Below are positions 51,836 to 60,992 of a stretch of 64,000 nt of DNA, piece after piece. Every line of letters starts with the position of its first letter. Position 1 is the stretch's first letter. Where the stretch lies: positions 11,911-75,910 of the forward strand of contig CALDHY010000042.1 in assembly GCA_937901445.1 (NCBI GenBank). Reading direction: 5' to 3'. Origin of the DNA: an uncultured Selenomonadales bacterium (GTDB lineage: Bacteria > Bacillota > Negativicutes > Selenomonadales > Selenomonadaceae). A program made the position numbers and the translations under genes. The notes under the pieces were generated by a model. The model was not told where the DNA came from, searched no databases, and saw only the letters and a list, made by a program, of their open reading frames with translations.

Positions 51836-53146
51836 ATGGCAAGAAAAATTTTTACGTCGGTAATTTTTGCGGCTTTTTTGCTGAATATCGTTGCTTTAAA
51901 TTCTGTCGCCTTTGCTAAAGATGATTTTGGAAAGTGGCTTGACTTGAACAGTAAAGGCAGAGAGTACGCAGAAAAAGGCAAGTACGATAAAGCACTTCAA
52001 ACTTTCAATAAAATTCTGCAAAAATATCCAACTGAATTTCCATTTTCTTCAAATGACTTTTTGCCGCCGAATAAAGCTACTATCTTAACAAATATCGGCT
52101 CGACTTATCTTAGAATGAACGACACAGATAAAGCGTTGGAATATCTGAATCAAGCTGTAGCAGTTAAATCTGATTTCGCACCAATTTACAACGCGCTGGG
52201 AGCCGTCTATTACAAGTTGGCTGATTATGATAAGGCGATTGAAAATTTTAACAAGGCTATCGAACTTAACGAAAATTACGCGGAGGCTCTCGGCAATTTA
52301 AAAAATACCTATATTAAATCAAATAATCGCAACGCCGAAAATTGGAACGATCTCGGCAATGCATATTTCAAATTTGAAGATTATAAACAGGCGATTGAGT
52401 GTTTGGATAAAGCTGTTGAGCTTGTGCCGAATGACAGCACTTTGTTAAAGAATCGCGGCTTGGCGTACTTCAATTTGAAAGATTATAACGCCGCGCTTGA
52501 AAATTTTTCTGAAGCACTGAAATTTAAACCGGATGATACAAAAATTTTATCACTTGTCGGACAAACTTATTTCAATTTGGAAAATTACGACAAGGCGGCT
52601 GAATATTCGCAGAAAGTCCTTGCGATTAATCCAACAGAAATTTCCGCGCTGAATACCCTTGCTGATTCTTATTCTAAATTGGGCGAAAACGATAAAGCCA
52701 TTGAAACTTACAAAAAAATTGTCGAATTAAATCCCAAAACTGCTACCGCGTGGTACAATCTTAGCAAATTCTATTACGAATCCGGCGATTATGAAAATGC
52801 GGCTGCTTGCGGTGAAAATGCCGTAAAAATTGATGAAAATTACGCTGAAGCTTGGGAACTCCTTCAAGATACCTATTCAAAATTAAGTGACGTTTGGAGA
52901 AAAAAATACGAAGAACACAAAAAACTGTCTAAAGAAAATAAATCTGCTAATGACCGTAATAAAAATCTTAAACTTGCTATGGCTTATTTAGAAAAAGCTA
53001 ACGAGTATTTAGACAAAGAAAATGATGCGATAACTGCACGGAGTACTATCAGTTACAGGATATTCAATAGTGCTATGGAGAGTATTATTAGACCAAGTAC
53101 AAGGGGTAATTATTTTTATATTTTGGGGAGTGTGACAGATGCCTGA
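51836..53146 (+). CDS. Secreted TPR-repeat protein inside the frd operon
   Basis: 436 residues. Signal peptide at residues 1-27 (ends NSVAFAKDD). About eight TPR units, for example KALEYLNQAVAVKSDFAPIY, YKQAIECLDKAVELVPND and YDKAAEYSQKVLAINPTE, running from about 30 to 340, then a Lys/Glu-rich helix. It starts 3 bp after frdA and its end overlaps the frdB start by 8 bp, so it is a fixed part of the operon. Probably a periplasmic scaffold or assembly factor. TPR genes are not a usual part of frd operons. Confidence 0.88.
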   Translation: MARKIFTSVIFAAFLLNIVALNSVAFAKDDFGKWLDLNSKGREYAEKGKYDKALQTFNKILQKYPTEFPFSSNDFLPPNKATILTNIGSTYLRMNDTDKALEYLNQAVAVKSDFAPIYNALGAVYYKLADYDKAIENFNKAIELNENYAEALGNLKNTYIKSNNRNAENWNDLGNAYFKFEDYKQAIECLDKAVELVPNDSTLLKNRGLAYFNLKDYNAALENFSEALKFKPDDTKILSLVGQTYFNLENYDKAAEYSQKVLAINPTEISALNTLADSYSKLGENDKAIETYKKIVELNPKTATAWYNLSKFYYESGDYENAAACGENAVKIDENYAEAWELLQDTYSKLSDVWRKKYEEHKKLSKENKSANDRNKNLKLAMAYLEKANEYLDKENDAITARSTISYRIFNSAMESIIRPSTRGNYFYILGSVTDA

Positions 53147-53885
53147 TAAAGTCAGATTTATAATCGAGCGGCAAGACGGACCGAACGAAAAACCCTACAA
53201 TCAAGAATTTGATGTAGAGTATCGCCCGGGCTTAAACGTTGTCGCCGCTTTGATGGAGATACAAAAAAATCCCGTCACTGTTGACGGTAAAAGAGTTGCG
53301 CCCGTAACGTGGGAATGTAACTGCCTTGAAAAAGTTTGCGGCGCGTGTATGATGGTTATCAACGGCAGAGCGCGTCAAGCTTGCTGTGCGCTTGTTGACG
53401 AAATTAAACAGCCGATACACCTTGCACCGGCAAGAACTTTTCCTGTTATTCGTGATTTACTTATTGATAGGTCGGTAATGTTTGAAAGTTTGAAAAAGAT
53501 TCAAGGCTGGGTTGAACTTGACGGCTCGTGGGACGTTAAAGACGCGCCGATACAGAATCCTTACACCGCGCAGACTGCCTACGAAATTTCACACTGTATG
53601 ACTTGCGGTTGTTGCCTTGAGGCTTGCCCGAATGTTGGTCCGCAGTCAGATTTTATTGGCCCCGCGCCGACTGTTCAAGCTTATTTGTTCAATCTTCACC
53701 CGCTCGGAAAATTCGACGCGCCAAAACGTTTAAATGCGCTTATGGAAAAGGGCGGTATTACAAGTTGCGGCAACAGTCAAAACTGCGTGGAAGTTTGCCC
53801 AAAATCTATCAAGCTTACAACTTACCTTGCACAGCTTAACCGCGACGTTAATAAACAAGCTCTTAGAAATATTTTTAACTTCTAA
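53139..53885 (+). CDS. frdB: Fumarate reductase/succinate dehydrogenase iron-sulfur subunit
   Basis: 248 residues. N-terminal [2Fe-2S] ferredoxin domain with ECNCLEKVCGACMMVINGR near residues 56-74 and a further Cys pair RQACCAL near 76. C-terminal helical domain with CMTCGCCLEACPN near 149-161 ([4Fe-4S]) and CGNSQNCVEVCPKS near 204-217 ([3Fe-4S] and shared ligand). Start within the end of the TPR gene, GGGGAG upstream. Last gene of the operon, with a terminator 26 bp later. Confidence 0.95.
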   Translation: MPDKVRFIIERQDGPNEKPYNQEFDVEYRPGLNVVAALMEIQKNPVTVDGKRVAPVTWECNCLEKVCGACMMVINGRARQACCALVDEIKQPIHLAPARTFPVIRDLLIDRSVMFESLKKIQGWVELDGSWDVKDAPIQNPYTAQTAYEISHCMTCGCCLEACPNVGPQSDFIGPAPTVQAYLFNLHPLGKFDAPKRLNALMEKGGITSCGNSQNCVEVCPKSIKLTTYLAQLNRDVNKQALRNIFNF

Positions 53886-53910
53886 AATTAAAATTCTCAA
53901 AAAAAAATTA

Positions 53911-53936
53911 CCGCCTCAAAAGGGCGGCTTTTTTAT
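53911..53936 (+). terminator. Terminator of the frd operon
   Basis: Stem CCGCC/GGGCGG-type (53911-53928) followed by CTTTTTT. Confidence 0.88.
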
Positions 53937-54057
53937 TTGCGTTTAAATCGCCTGTAACGCGGCGTTAAACTTTTTTAATATAAATTTACAATCAAGCGTG
54001 AAAATCTTCAGCAGGGGCTATTATGGCGCGTGTAGCGGCTTATTTTAAATCTGTCTC
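53928..54057 (+). repeat. Terminator-linked repeat, copy A
   Basis: About 130 bp that recurs at 54086-54215 with only a few substitutions (period 158 bp). It starts in the T-tract of the frd terminator. It has a conserved fold GTTTAA AT CGCC / GGCG TTAAAC and ends GCGCGTGTAGCGGCTTATTT. No coding potential seen. Also similar to 38767-38886. Could be a small RNA, a 3' transcript end or a mobile palindrome. Confidence 0.8.
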
Positions 54058-54066
54058 AAAAAATAA

Positions 54067-54094
54067 CTCGCCGAAAAACCGGCGGGCTTTTTAT
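54067..54094 (+). terminator. Hairpin between repeat copies A and B
   Basis: CGCCG AAAAAC CGGCG with a following T-tract (54067-54094). It has the same place before copy B as the frd terminator before copy A, though the stem sequence differs. Confidence 0.7.
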
Positions 54095-54215
54095 TTGCGT
54101 TTAAATCGCCTGTAACACGGCGTTAAACTTTTTTTATATAAATTTACAATCAAGCGTGAAAATCTTCAGCAGGGGCTGTTACAGCGCGTGTAGCGGCTTA
54201 TTTTAAATCTGTCTG
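54086..54215 (+). repeat. Terminator-linked repeat, copy B
   Basis: Second copy; its right end overlaps the last codons and stop of the MFS gene on the other strand (YIYRQI and TAA come from the shared AAATCTGTCT tract). With copy A it fills the gap of about 320 bp between frdB and the MFS gene, in which no gene is seen. Confidence 0.8.
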
Positions 54216-55339
54216 TAAATATAACTTGCAATGAAAATCTGCAAAATTATCAATCCCGCCAACATTGCAAAGGAAGTATAAAGGCTTGTCAAATGTGCCA
54301 CAAATCCTATTGACGCCGGACCCATTAAGCCGCCCAAATATCCGAGCGTACTCATTGCAGGAACTGCCATATTTACCGGCATAACTTTTTGTTTCCCCAA
54401 TAACGAATAAAATACCGGCACTATATTTGCGCTGCCAATTCCTATCAAGAAAAATCCCGCGTACATTAAAATTTGTGAATCAGCAAATATTAACAGCATA
54501 AATCCCGTAAAAGCAACAACACAGCCGCCAAGTACTATCAATTTTTGCCCTAACGCCTGTACTAAGTTATCGCCCAAAAATCTCATCAGTACCATTGCCG
54601 CCGAAAATGTGGCGAATCCTGCGCCCGCCTTTGATATGTCAAAACCTTTCGTGACTGTCAAAAATACGCCGCTCCAATCCATTATTGCACCTTCAACCAA
54701 AAATGAAATAAGCGACACTATACCGATAAAAATTACAATCCCGCGCGGTATTGCGATTAATTGTCCGCTTTTTTCGCCGCCGTAACTTAAAAGATACTTT
54801 GAACATTTCGCCAAAATTATCAGCATAATCACTGCCGCTATCAAAGTAGATTGAAAGGGCGTCAAACCCAGCATTCCTACCCAAACGCCGAATAATCCCG
54901 CGCCTGCAAATCCGCCGACGCTCCACAGTGCGTGCGTTCCCGACATTATCCGCTTTTTCAAGGCTTTTTCGACGATTATTGCTTGAATGTTCATAACCAC
55001 GTCGATACCGCCCATTATTGCGCCGAAAATTATTATCGCAGGTATGACTGTTTGAAGTGTCGGAAGTTTGCATAACGCCAAAAGTAACACGACCAAAAGT
55101 ATACTTGCACCGGTTAAAAATTTTCTGCAACCTATTCGCGCAGATAAACTTCCGGCTATTGGCATCATAAATAACGAGCCGAGCCCTATACATAAAAGCA
55201 ACATTCCCAAAATATCTTCGCCGATATTCAGGCGTTCACGCAAGACGGGAACAAGCGGAGCCCACGTTGCCGCGCCAAATCCGCTTATAAAAAAAATTCC
55301 CCGCGTGGCGTGTTTTTGAACTTCGCCAATTTTTTCCAT
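54203..55339 (-). CDS. MFS transporter (YbjJ-like)
   Basis: 378 residues, about 11-12 membrane helices. FISGFGAATWAPLVPVLRERL near residues 17-37 and MMPIAGSLSARIGCRKFLTG near 57-76 resemble the YbjJ/FucP-type group of small-molecule exporters or sugar-like transporters. The substrate is unknown. ATG at 55339, 15 bp behind the 1076-residue gene, so it may share its transcript. Its 3' end lies in repeat copy B. Confidence 0.85.
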   Translation of the reverse strand: MEKIGEVQKHATRGIFFISGFGAATWAPLVPVLRERLNIGEDILGMLLLCIGLGSLFMMPIAGSLSARIGCRKFLTGASILLVVLLLALCKLPTLQTVIPAIIIFGAIMGGIDVVMNIQAIIVEKALKKRIMSGTHALWSVGGFAGAGLFGVWVGMLGLTPFQSTLIAAVIMLIILAKCSKYLLSYGGEKSGQLIAIPRGIVIFIGIVSLISFLVEGAIMDWSGVFLTVTKGFDISKAGAGFATFSAAMVLMRFLGDNLVQALGQKLIVLGGCVVAFTGFMLLIFADSQILMYAGFFLIGIGSANIVPVFYSLLGKQKVMPVNMAVPAMSTLGYLGGLMGPASIGFVAHLTSLYTSFAMLAGLIILQIFIASYIYRQI

Positions 55340-55354
55340 TAAATCACCTTGAAA

Positions 55355-58300
55355 TTATTTTTTTGGAACAACGACACTTTCCGGCTTTGTAACTTTGAAG
55401 TAAAAAAGTTTTTCATCGTCGGGCGCAGTCAAAAGTTTCACTATTGCGCCGGGCAAAACTTCATTCCAAATTTCATCCGGCAAAGAAATTTCAATGTGTC
55501 CGTTAGGAAAGCCGTTTTTATATTCGGGAACTTCAGCCAAAATTCGCGTCAAAGAATCTTTCAAATTGATATTCGTTAAGCCGTCTTTGCGGCACGCCAA
55601 ATATAATTTTGGAATGTATTCGGCTTTACTTTCGATTGTCAACTTGCAATTTTTCGCCTGCGCCTTCGTACTGAAAAGCCCAAAACTTTTTCCCCATTCC
55701 AGCGAATACGAAATTTCGGAGCGCGGGCGATTATCCAAAACTAAAGTACTCGGTTCAGAATAAACCGTCGAGCCGCCCTTGAGTTTGTATTCGGCAATAA
55801 CCGTAATAAAGAGCTCCCTGTGCGGCAAATGCGCCTGTGAAATATACGTATCCTGCATATATTTTGAGGCGTAAATTCTATTCATATGGCGTTCTTTTGC
55901 GTCTTCAACCGTTGCGTAAAATTCGTCGTCTTCATCAGTTTTAACTTTGTAATGAATCATATAAACATTTAGCGGCAATTTTTTTAAAACAAGTTTCAAT
56001 TCGTTTGAAATGATTTGAGTTTTATCTTTGTCAATTTCGCAAGGCTCGGCGTTTGTAACAGTCAAAATTTCGCTGATAACTCCAAATTCCCGCGTTGCAC
56101 TGATAACCGCAACTTTTATTAAATCTGCCTTCAATTCAAATTCGCAAAATAAATCTGAACTTTCGGCGCGTTTCAATACAAGCCCGCTCCCCAAAAGTTC
56201 GTCAATTTTATTTAAATCGAAAATTTCGCCGGTCGGTATTGAAACCTTTTTATCGTCAACAATTTCTTTAAACCAAATTTCAAAATCGCCGGTTGACTGC
56301 CAACTAAATTTAACGCGCTCATCTGAAACTTTGTGTTCAAGATTTTTAACGGGGCGCGGCGGCAATTCCGGCAAAAGATTTATCGTGATACCGTCGCTGT
56401 ATTTCAAAGAACGCTCGGACTTCCATACTTTGTTGAAACTGTCTTTGTTGACTTCCTGTATAAATTGTTGAATGCTGTTGACAGTATCTTCAGCCGAATA
56501 ATAAACGCACTGCAGGCGATACTGATATTGCTTGCGATTTTTTACAAGCCTGTCAACAAAAGGCGATTCAACACAATCTGCAACGATAACGTTATTTCCG
56601 TCGCTGTCAGTTCGCAAAATTCGCACGCCCAAACAATTATCTGAAGGCAACTGCCACATAAATTTACAGTGTCCGTCTTCAGTTTTGGCGATTAATTTAT
56701 TTTCGGCAATATCGCTGTAATGTACAACCGTACAAGTTGCCGCTTCAGAAACGGAGCCGAGCCGCACGGCAAAAACCGCGTAGCCGTACAAAACGCCGGG
56801 ATTTATATCACCGTCTTCAAATTCGATTCTGTCAGTATTTTCAACAATAATTTCGCCGTCGTGATAATTTTTCGGTACGGATTCAATTTTTCTTACAATC
56901 GTATAGACTACGCCCAAATCGCTGTCGGGTTGCCAATTCAGCTTGCAAACTAAATTTGAACTAGCCGTCGCAACGCCGGTTGACTTTGAATTGACTGAAA
57001 TTTTGTTGACGATAGAATTTGCGGGCAAAGAATTTTTCGGCTCTGTTTCAACGATAAACGCGCTTAAACTCAAAGGTTTTTTCGGCTTAATAAGTCTCAA
57101 TCTGTCTCGCGCAGGTTTATAATCTTTGATACGGCGCAGAATTTCCATACAATCGCTAACGGCTGTATCAGGCGGCGCGCTTAAGCTTGGAAGTTTTGAC
57201 TCTGCCCAATGTAAAAGTTCGCGCTTTTTCATTTCGGCGGCAATTTTATTCATACGCCATTCAATTTTTGTTAAATCCGGCGATTCCGGCTTAACGATTT
57301 TTGCCTTTGCAAGCGTATCAATTACAGCCGAAAAAATTTTATCGCTGTTGCCTTCAAAAGACTTTGCATTTCGTTCGATTAAATCAAGCATAGCATTTGC
57401 GCGGTCGATATAATAGCCGTAACGGCGGAGTTCACTGAAAGAAAAATCGCAGTTGGTGCAGTGGTCGGCGTAGGAAGGCATACGCTTGCCGCATTTTGGA
57501 CACTCAACATAAAAATTTTCGCCGCAAACTCGACAAACTGAACGTTCAGCCTCTTCGCGCGTGCGGAAACTGTCAAACGCGCCGCAATTCGTACAAGTCA
57601 AACTAAAAAAATTTTCGTGAATATCGTTAATTGACTCGTAGGGGTCTTTTATTAATCCGGCGGCTTTATTGTAAAGTGCCGCGCTCAATTCGTAATTCAG
57701 CAAATTTGGGAAGGCGCGGCGAATACGATTTATGCAGTTATCGGCAAAAAATTTATCACGCTTGAAAATTTCCGGCGCGTTTTTTAATTTCTTGAAAAAA
57801 TCATTCAGCCCTTCGATTTTCAAAGAATGATCGTACTTGAAACGGTTATCATCAGAATTAAAAATTTGAGTTTGCGCCAAATTTAAAATTGCTTTAATCG
57901 ATTGCCACGCGGGAATTGGCGCGGAAACTTTTTTTGCTTCATTCTGGAAAATTTCGCGCAGTTCATCAGTATCACGGCGTTTATAAAAATCTGCAGACGG
58001 TTCAATTTGTTTTTCAAGGTAGTAAGCCAATTCGTATAAATCGTGAACTTGTGAAGACCAAGGGTAATTTTTTTCGTCGGGCACAGTTTGAAAAGCGGCA
58101 AAATTTTTTCGTAAATCCGCCATAACAGAATCAGAAATAAAGTAGCCGTTCAAAATGCTTGTGACAGATTTTTCAGTTTTGACGGGCTTAACTTCAAATC
58201 CCTGTTCGCGGTAGGTTGCCTCAATCGTTGCAACGCTAAGTTTAAGTTTTTCCTTAATCTGTCGAATTTGTGAACTGTTTACTTGCAAAGTGCCGGACAT

Positions 58301-58585
58301 ATCGCCGCGTTGAATATCAATGTACAGGCGCAATTCCTCAACGCGCCTTTGTTTCAGCGATTCTGCCTCGCGTTGACGCAGCCGCGCGTTTTCGATTGTT
58401 TGCAAAATGTAATTATCCATTGCCAATTCGGCGTTAATTTCTTCGACGCGGTCGGGGTCAACGGTTGTATTTAATTCGGCGTTAAGTCGTTTTTTCCAAT
58501 TTTCGTACGCCGCACGAATTTTTTTTAGATTGTCCGGCGGGTCAAATTCCAAGCCGAGCATTTCAAAAATATTTTTATTAGCCAA
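55355..58585 (-). CDS. Giant J-like/zinc-ribbon/FnIII-like partner of an Hsp70
   Basis: 1076 residues. The first 80 or so have the outline of a J domain (IFEMLGLEFDPPDNLKKIRAAYENWKK, split here, then EEINAELAMDNYILQTIENARLRQ) but no HPD tripeptide. A helical part follows to about 320. Residues about 329-380 hold a double zinc ribbon (CTNCG, CRVCG, CPKCG, CTNC). From about 510 to the end are several beta-sandwich, FnIII-like units (LNWQPDSDLGVVYTIVRK, FMWQLPSDNCLGVRILR, FSWQSTGDFEIWF). No signal peptide. Directly downstream of a dedicated Hsp70 gene, from which it is parted by a terminator. Probably a client-binding cochaperone; true function unknown. Confidence 0.8.
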   Translation of the reverse strand: MANKNIFEMLGLEFDPPDNLKKIRAAYENWKKRLNAELNTTVDPDRVEEINAELAMDNYILQTIENARLRQREAESLKQRRVEELRLYIDIQRGDMSGTLQVNSSQIRQIKEKLKLSVATIEATYREQGFEVKPVKTEKSVTSILNGYFISDSVMADLRKNFAAFQTVPDEKNYPWSSQVHDLYELAYYLEKQIEPSADFYKRRDTDELREIFQNEAKKVSAPIPAWQSIKAILNLAQTQIFNSDDNRFKYDHSLKIEGLNDFFKKLKNAPEIFKRDKFFADNCINRIRRAFPNLLNYELSAALYNKAAGLIKDPYESINDIHENFFSLTCTNCGAFDSFRTREEAERSVCRVCGENFYVECPKCGKRMPSYADHCTNCDFSFSELRRYGYYIDRANAMLDLIERNAKSFEGNSDKIFSAVIDTLAKAKIVKPESPDLTKIEWRMNKIAAEMKKRELLHWAESKLPSLSAPPDTAVSDCMEILRRIKDYKPARDRLRLIKPKKPLSLSAFIVETEPKNSLPANSIVNKISVNSKSTGVATASSNLVCKLNWQPDSDLGVVYTIVRKIESVPKNYHDGEIIVENTDRIEFEDGDINPGVLYGYAVFAVRLGSVSEAATCTVVHYSDIAENKLIAKTEDGHCKFMWQLPSDNCLGVRILRTDSDGNNVIVADCVESPFVDRLVKNRKQYQYRLQCVYYSAEDTVNSIQQFIQEVNKDSFNKVWKSERSLKYSDGITINLLPELPPRPVKNLEHKVSDERVKFSWQSTGDFEIWFKEIVDDKKVSIPTGEIFDLNKIDELLGSGLVLKRAESSDLFCEFELKADLIKVAVISATREFGVISEILTVTNAEPCEIDKDKTQIISNELKLVLKKLPLNVYMIHYKVKTDEDDEFYATVEDAKERHMNRIYASKYMQDTYISQAHLPHRELFITVIAEYKLKGGSTVYSEPSTLVLDNRPRSEISYSLEWGKSFGLFSTKAQAKNCKLTIESKAEYIPKLYLACRKDGLTNINLKDSLTRILAEVPEYKNGFPNGHIEISLPDEIWNEVLPGAIVKLLTAPDDEKLFYFKVTKPESVVVPKK

Positions 58586-58638
58586 AAAAATCCTCTCCTA
58601 AGTTTTTAAATTATAACATAAAGAAATTTCCTTGCAAA

Positions 58639-58665
58639 CAAAAAAGCCCGCCGCGTTGACGAGCA
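58639..58665 (-). terminator. Terminator of the Hsp70 gene
   Basis: Minus strand stem GCTCGTC/GGCGGGC (two G-T pairs, loop AACGC, 58664-58646) followed by TTTTTT. It would separate the Hsp70 transcript from the J-like gene. Confidence 0.7.
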
Positions 58666-58688
58666 ATTTTTTTATAGAAAATTTTATT

Positions 58689-60326
58689 TTAATCTGCGGA
58701 AATTCTAAGTTGGTGTACCGCGCTGTTGTCAACGTCAACATCTGAACCGGTACGGAGGAAAGTTTCAAAAACTTCATTTGTTTTGGTATTGACTGCCTCA
58801 ACGTGTACGCCGCTTGCGTCAACTTTGAAAGTAACTTTAATTGGCGTATTGCGGGCAGTTTCCGGCGGCAAGTTTACAACCAATTCGCCCAAAAGTTTAA
58901 CATTGTTTGCGGGGTCTGTAGCTTGCGGGTTGCCGTCTTCGTCAACGCACGGTATTAAAGTATCTTCAGTTGACATATTTTCAAAGGCGCGCAGTCTTAC
59001 GCGTTCCTGATTATCTTCAAGCGGGTAGTAAGTTTTTGAAAAGACGGCGGGCATTTTTTCGCCAATCTTAATAAAATTTTCAAGTACGTATTTATGTTTA
59101 CTGCCTTTAGTATCCATAACGCCGGGACCGAATGAGCGGGGCGTTTGATCTTCAACGGCGAATTTTGCTGTAAGTTGTTCGGCGTGGTTAGAATTTTCTG
59201 CAGGTGTACCGTCAGCTGAAGTTTTGCCTTCTGAAACAGTGCCTTCTTCGACAACGAGCATACTTGCATAAATTGCCGCGCCCTTTGCAACGGCTTGATC
59301 GGGGTCGTGTTGTTGAACTTTGCCGGGAAATTTTTCTTCGACTGCGTTTTTAATCATCGGCATGTAAGTGGAGCCGCCGACAAGTAAAACTGTATCGACT
59401 TCGACGCCGGGAACTTTTTGCAAAGTTGATTCAACAAAATTCATAGTTTGTGCAACTTTATCAGCCGTCATAGCCTCAAAATCTGCGCGCTTGACGGTAA
59501 TTTCAGTGCGGGAGCCGTTCACGTCAATTCTAACTTTTGCAGATTGTTTTTTACTAAGTTTGCGTTTAGCCTCTTCAACTTTACTGCGAATGTCTTGGCG
59601 CGTTTCAGCTTCAATTTCTTGTGGCGATAAGCCGTTTTCTTCGCAGCAAGCGTTGAGAATATATTCAAAAAGTTTATCGTCCCAATCTTTGCCGCCGAGC
59701 CTGTCATCGCCGCCGGTTGCAAGCACGTTAATTTTTTGTACATCTTTACCCTGTTCATTGCGCGTCATTGACATTTTAACAAGCGTAACGTCGAAAGTGC
59801 CGCCGCCCAAATCGTAAACCAAAATTGTACGATCTTCTTGAAATTGGCGCGCGCAATAACTTAAAGCCGCCGCCGTCGGTTCATTAATCAAGCTTAAAAC
59901 GTGCAAACCTGCCAATTCGCCGGCTTGTTTAGTGGCGGAGCGTTCCTCAAGTCCGAAATACGCCGGAACAGTAATAACAACATCTTCAATCGTGTTGCCT
60001 TGCGCCTCTACAAGATTTTTTAAGCGTGTCAAAATTAACGCGCTGATTTCAACAGGGGTATAAGTTTTGCCGTCAAATTCGTAAGTGCGCATATCACTTT
60101 TGCCAATTTCACGTTTGACGAATTGAACGACGCGGTCGCCGTCAGTTTCAATATTTTCTTTTGCCGCCTGTCCTACAACAACGTTATTTTCATTCTCAAA
60201 GAAAACTACCGAAGCAACCATATTTGAATCATCTTCGTTGTTGCGGATAACTTCAGGGTTGCCGTTTGAATCAAGACGCGCAATGCAAGAATAAGTTGTG
60301 CCTAAATCTATTCCGTAAGTACTCAT
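58689..60326 (-). CDS. Divergent Hsp70 (DnaK-like) without C-terminal lid
   Basis: 545 residues against about 610-640 for DnaK. ATPase domain with GIDLGTTYSCIARLDSNG near residues 5-22, VITVPAYFGLEERSATKQAG near 117-136, LVYDLGGGTFDVTLVKM near 168-184 and LLVGGSTYMPMIKNAVEE near 314-331. The substrate-binding part (about 400-545) is beta-rich (LGELVVNLPPETARNTPIKV) and ends HQLRISAD without helical lid or EEVD-like tail. Insert near 360-400 is Glu/Ser/Thr-rich. GGAGGAG ribosome site. In an operon with the GrpE-like gene; a specialised chaperone and not the housekeeping DnaK. Confidence 0.92.
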   Translation of the reverse strand: MSTYGIDLGTTYSCIARLDSNGNPEVIRNNEDDSNMVASVVFFENENNVVVGQAAKENIETDGDRVVQFVKREIGKSDMRTYEFDGKTYTPVEISALILTRLKNLVEAQGNTIEDVVITVPAYFGLEERSATKQAGELAGLHVLSLINEPTAAALSYCARQFQEDRTILVYDLGGGTFDVTLVKMSMTRNEQGKDVQKINVLATGGDDRLGGKDWDDKLFEYILNACCEENGLSPQEIEAETRQDIRSKVEEAKRKLSKKQSAKVRIDVNGSRTEITVKRADFEAMTADKVAQTMNFVESTLQKVPGVEVDTVLLVGGSTYMPMIKNAVEEKFPGKVQQHDPDQAVAKGAAIYASMLVVEEGTVSEGKTSADGTPAENSNHAEQLTAKFAVEDQTPRSFGPGVMDTKGSKHKYVLENFIKIGEKMPAVFSKTYYPLEDNQERVRLRAFENMSTEDTLIPCVDEDGNPQATDPANNVKLLGELVVNLPPETARNTPIKVTFKVDASGVHVEAVNTKTNEVFETFLRTGSDVDVDNSAVHQLRISAD

Positions 60327-60350
60327 TTAAAAAAGTCTCCTCCAAATTTT

Positions 60351-60923
60351 TTACTGTGCATCAGATTTATTTTCAAAAGTCGGGTCGAAAACAAAAACAT
60401 CGACAAACTCGCGGTACAGCGGACGCCCGTTGCGAACGACGCCTGCGCGACGGCTTTTTGCAATGGTATTGTGATTTTCTTTAGTGTTGGTAGAAATGGT
60501 ATTGATAATTTTGGTAAGCAGAGGGCGGCGCGGCTCTCCAACTTTTGAGTTAAAAATTTCTGCGCCGTATTCAGCCAAAATATCTTCCATTTCTTCAAAC
60601 ATAAGCTGTAAAGTTCGGCGCGTATTCGGCGAAAGTGTATCGTCATTTAAAACCGTGCGATATTCCACGCAAATTGCCGCCAGCGATTTTAAAATTGGCG
60701 TGAACTGTTCGCCGCGTTGTTGCTTTTTCATTTCTTCAATCTCGTTGTACATTCCCTGCCGCACTTGATTTTGAAAGTTGACATTCTCGCGCAGGACTTG
60801 ATTTAAAAGGCGCGAATTTCTGTCTTGCTTGTCGAAAATTTCGTTAATCAGTTCAACCAATTTATTTAAATCGACTTGCGCCGCGTCATAAGTTTCATTG
60901 TTAAAATCTGTTTGCGAATCCAT
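60351..60923 (-). CDS. GrpE-like nucleotide exchange factor
   Basis: 190 residues from ATG at 60923 (GGAGGCG). Long N-terminal coiled coil (about 15-70, LVELINEIFDKQDRNSRLLN), then a four-helix region with FEEMEDILAEYGAEIFNSKVGEP (split) near 115-135 like the GrpE dimer region, and a beta-like end RRAGVVRNGRPLYREFVDVFV near 160-180 that matches the GrpE wing (GYLLNGRVLRPAMV). 24 bp ahead of Hsp70. Proposed to drive nucleotide exchange on that Hsp70. Confidence 0.75.
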   Translation of the reverse strand: MDSQTDFNNETYDAAQVDLNKLVELINEIFDKQDRNSRLLNQVLRENVNFQNQVRQGMYNEIEEMKKQQRGEQFTPILKSLAAICVEYRTVLNDDTLSPNTRRTLQLMFEEMEDILAEYGAEIFNSKVGEPRRPLLTKIINTISTNTKENHNTIAKSRRAGVVRNGRPLYREFVDVFVFDPTFENKSDAQ

Positions 60924-60992
60924 AAGCTCGCCTCCTTCGATTTTCCGCAATAAAAAAATAAATTCTTCAATCGCCGCGTTATTCCTGCCTTG

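Noticed and set aside
53928..54215. Repeat region as a transposon end or integrase site
   Set aside because: No transposase, no target-site duplication and no terminal inverted repeats were seen.
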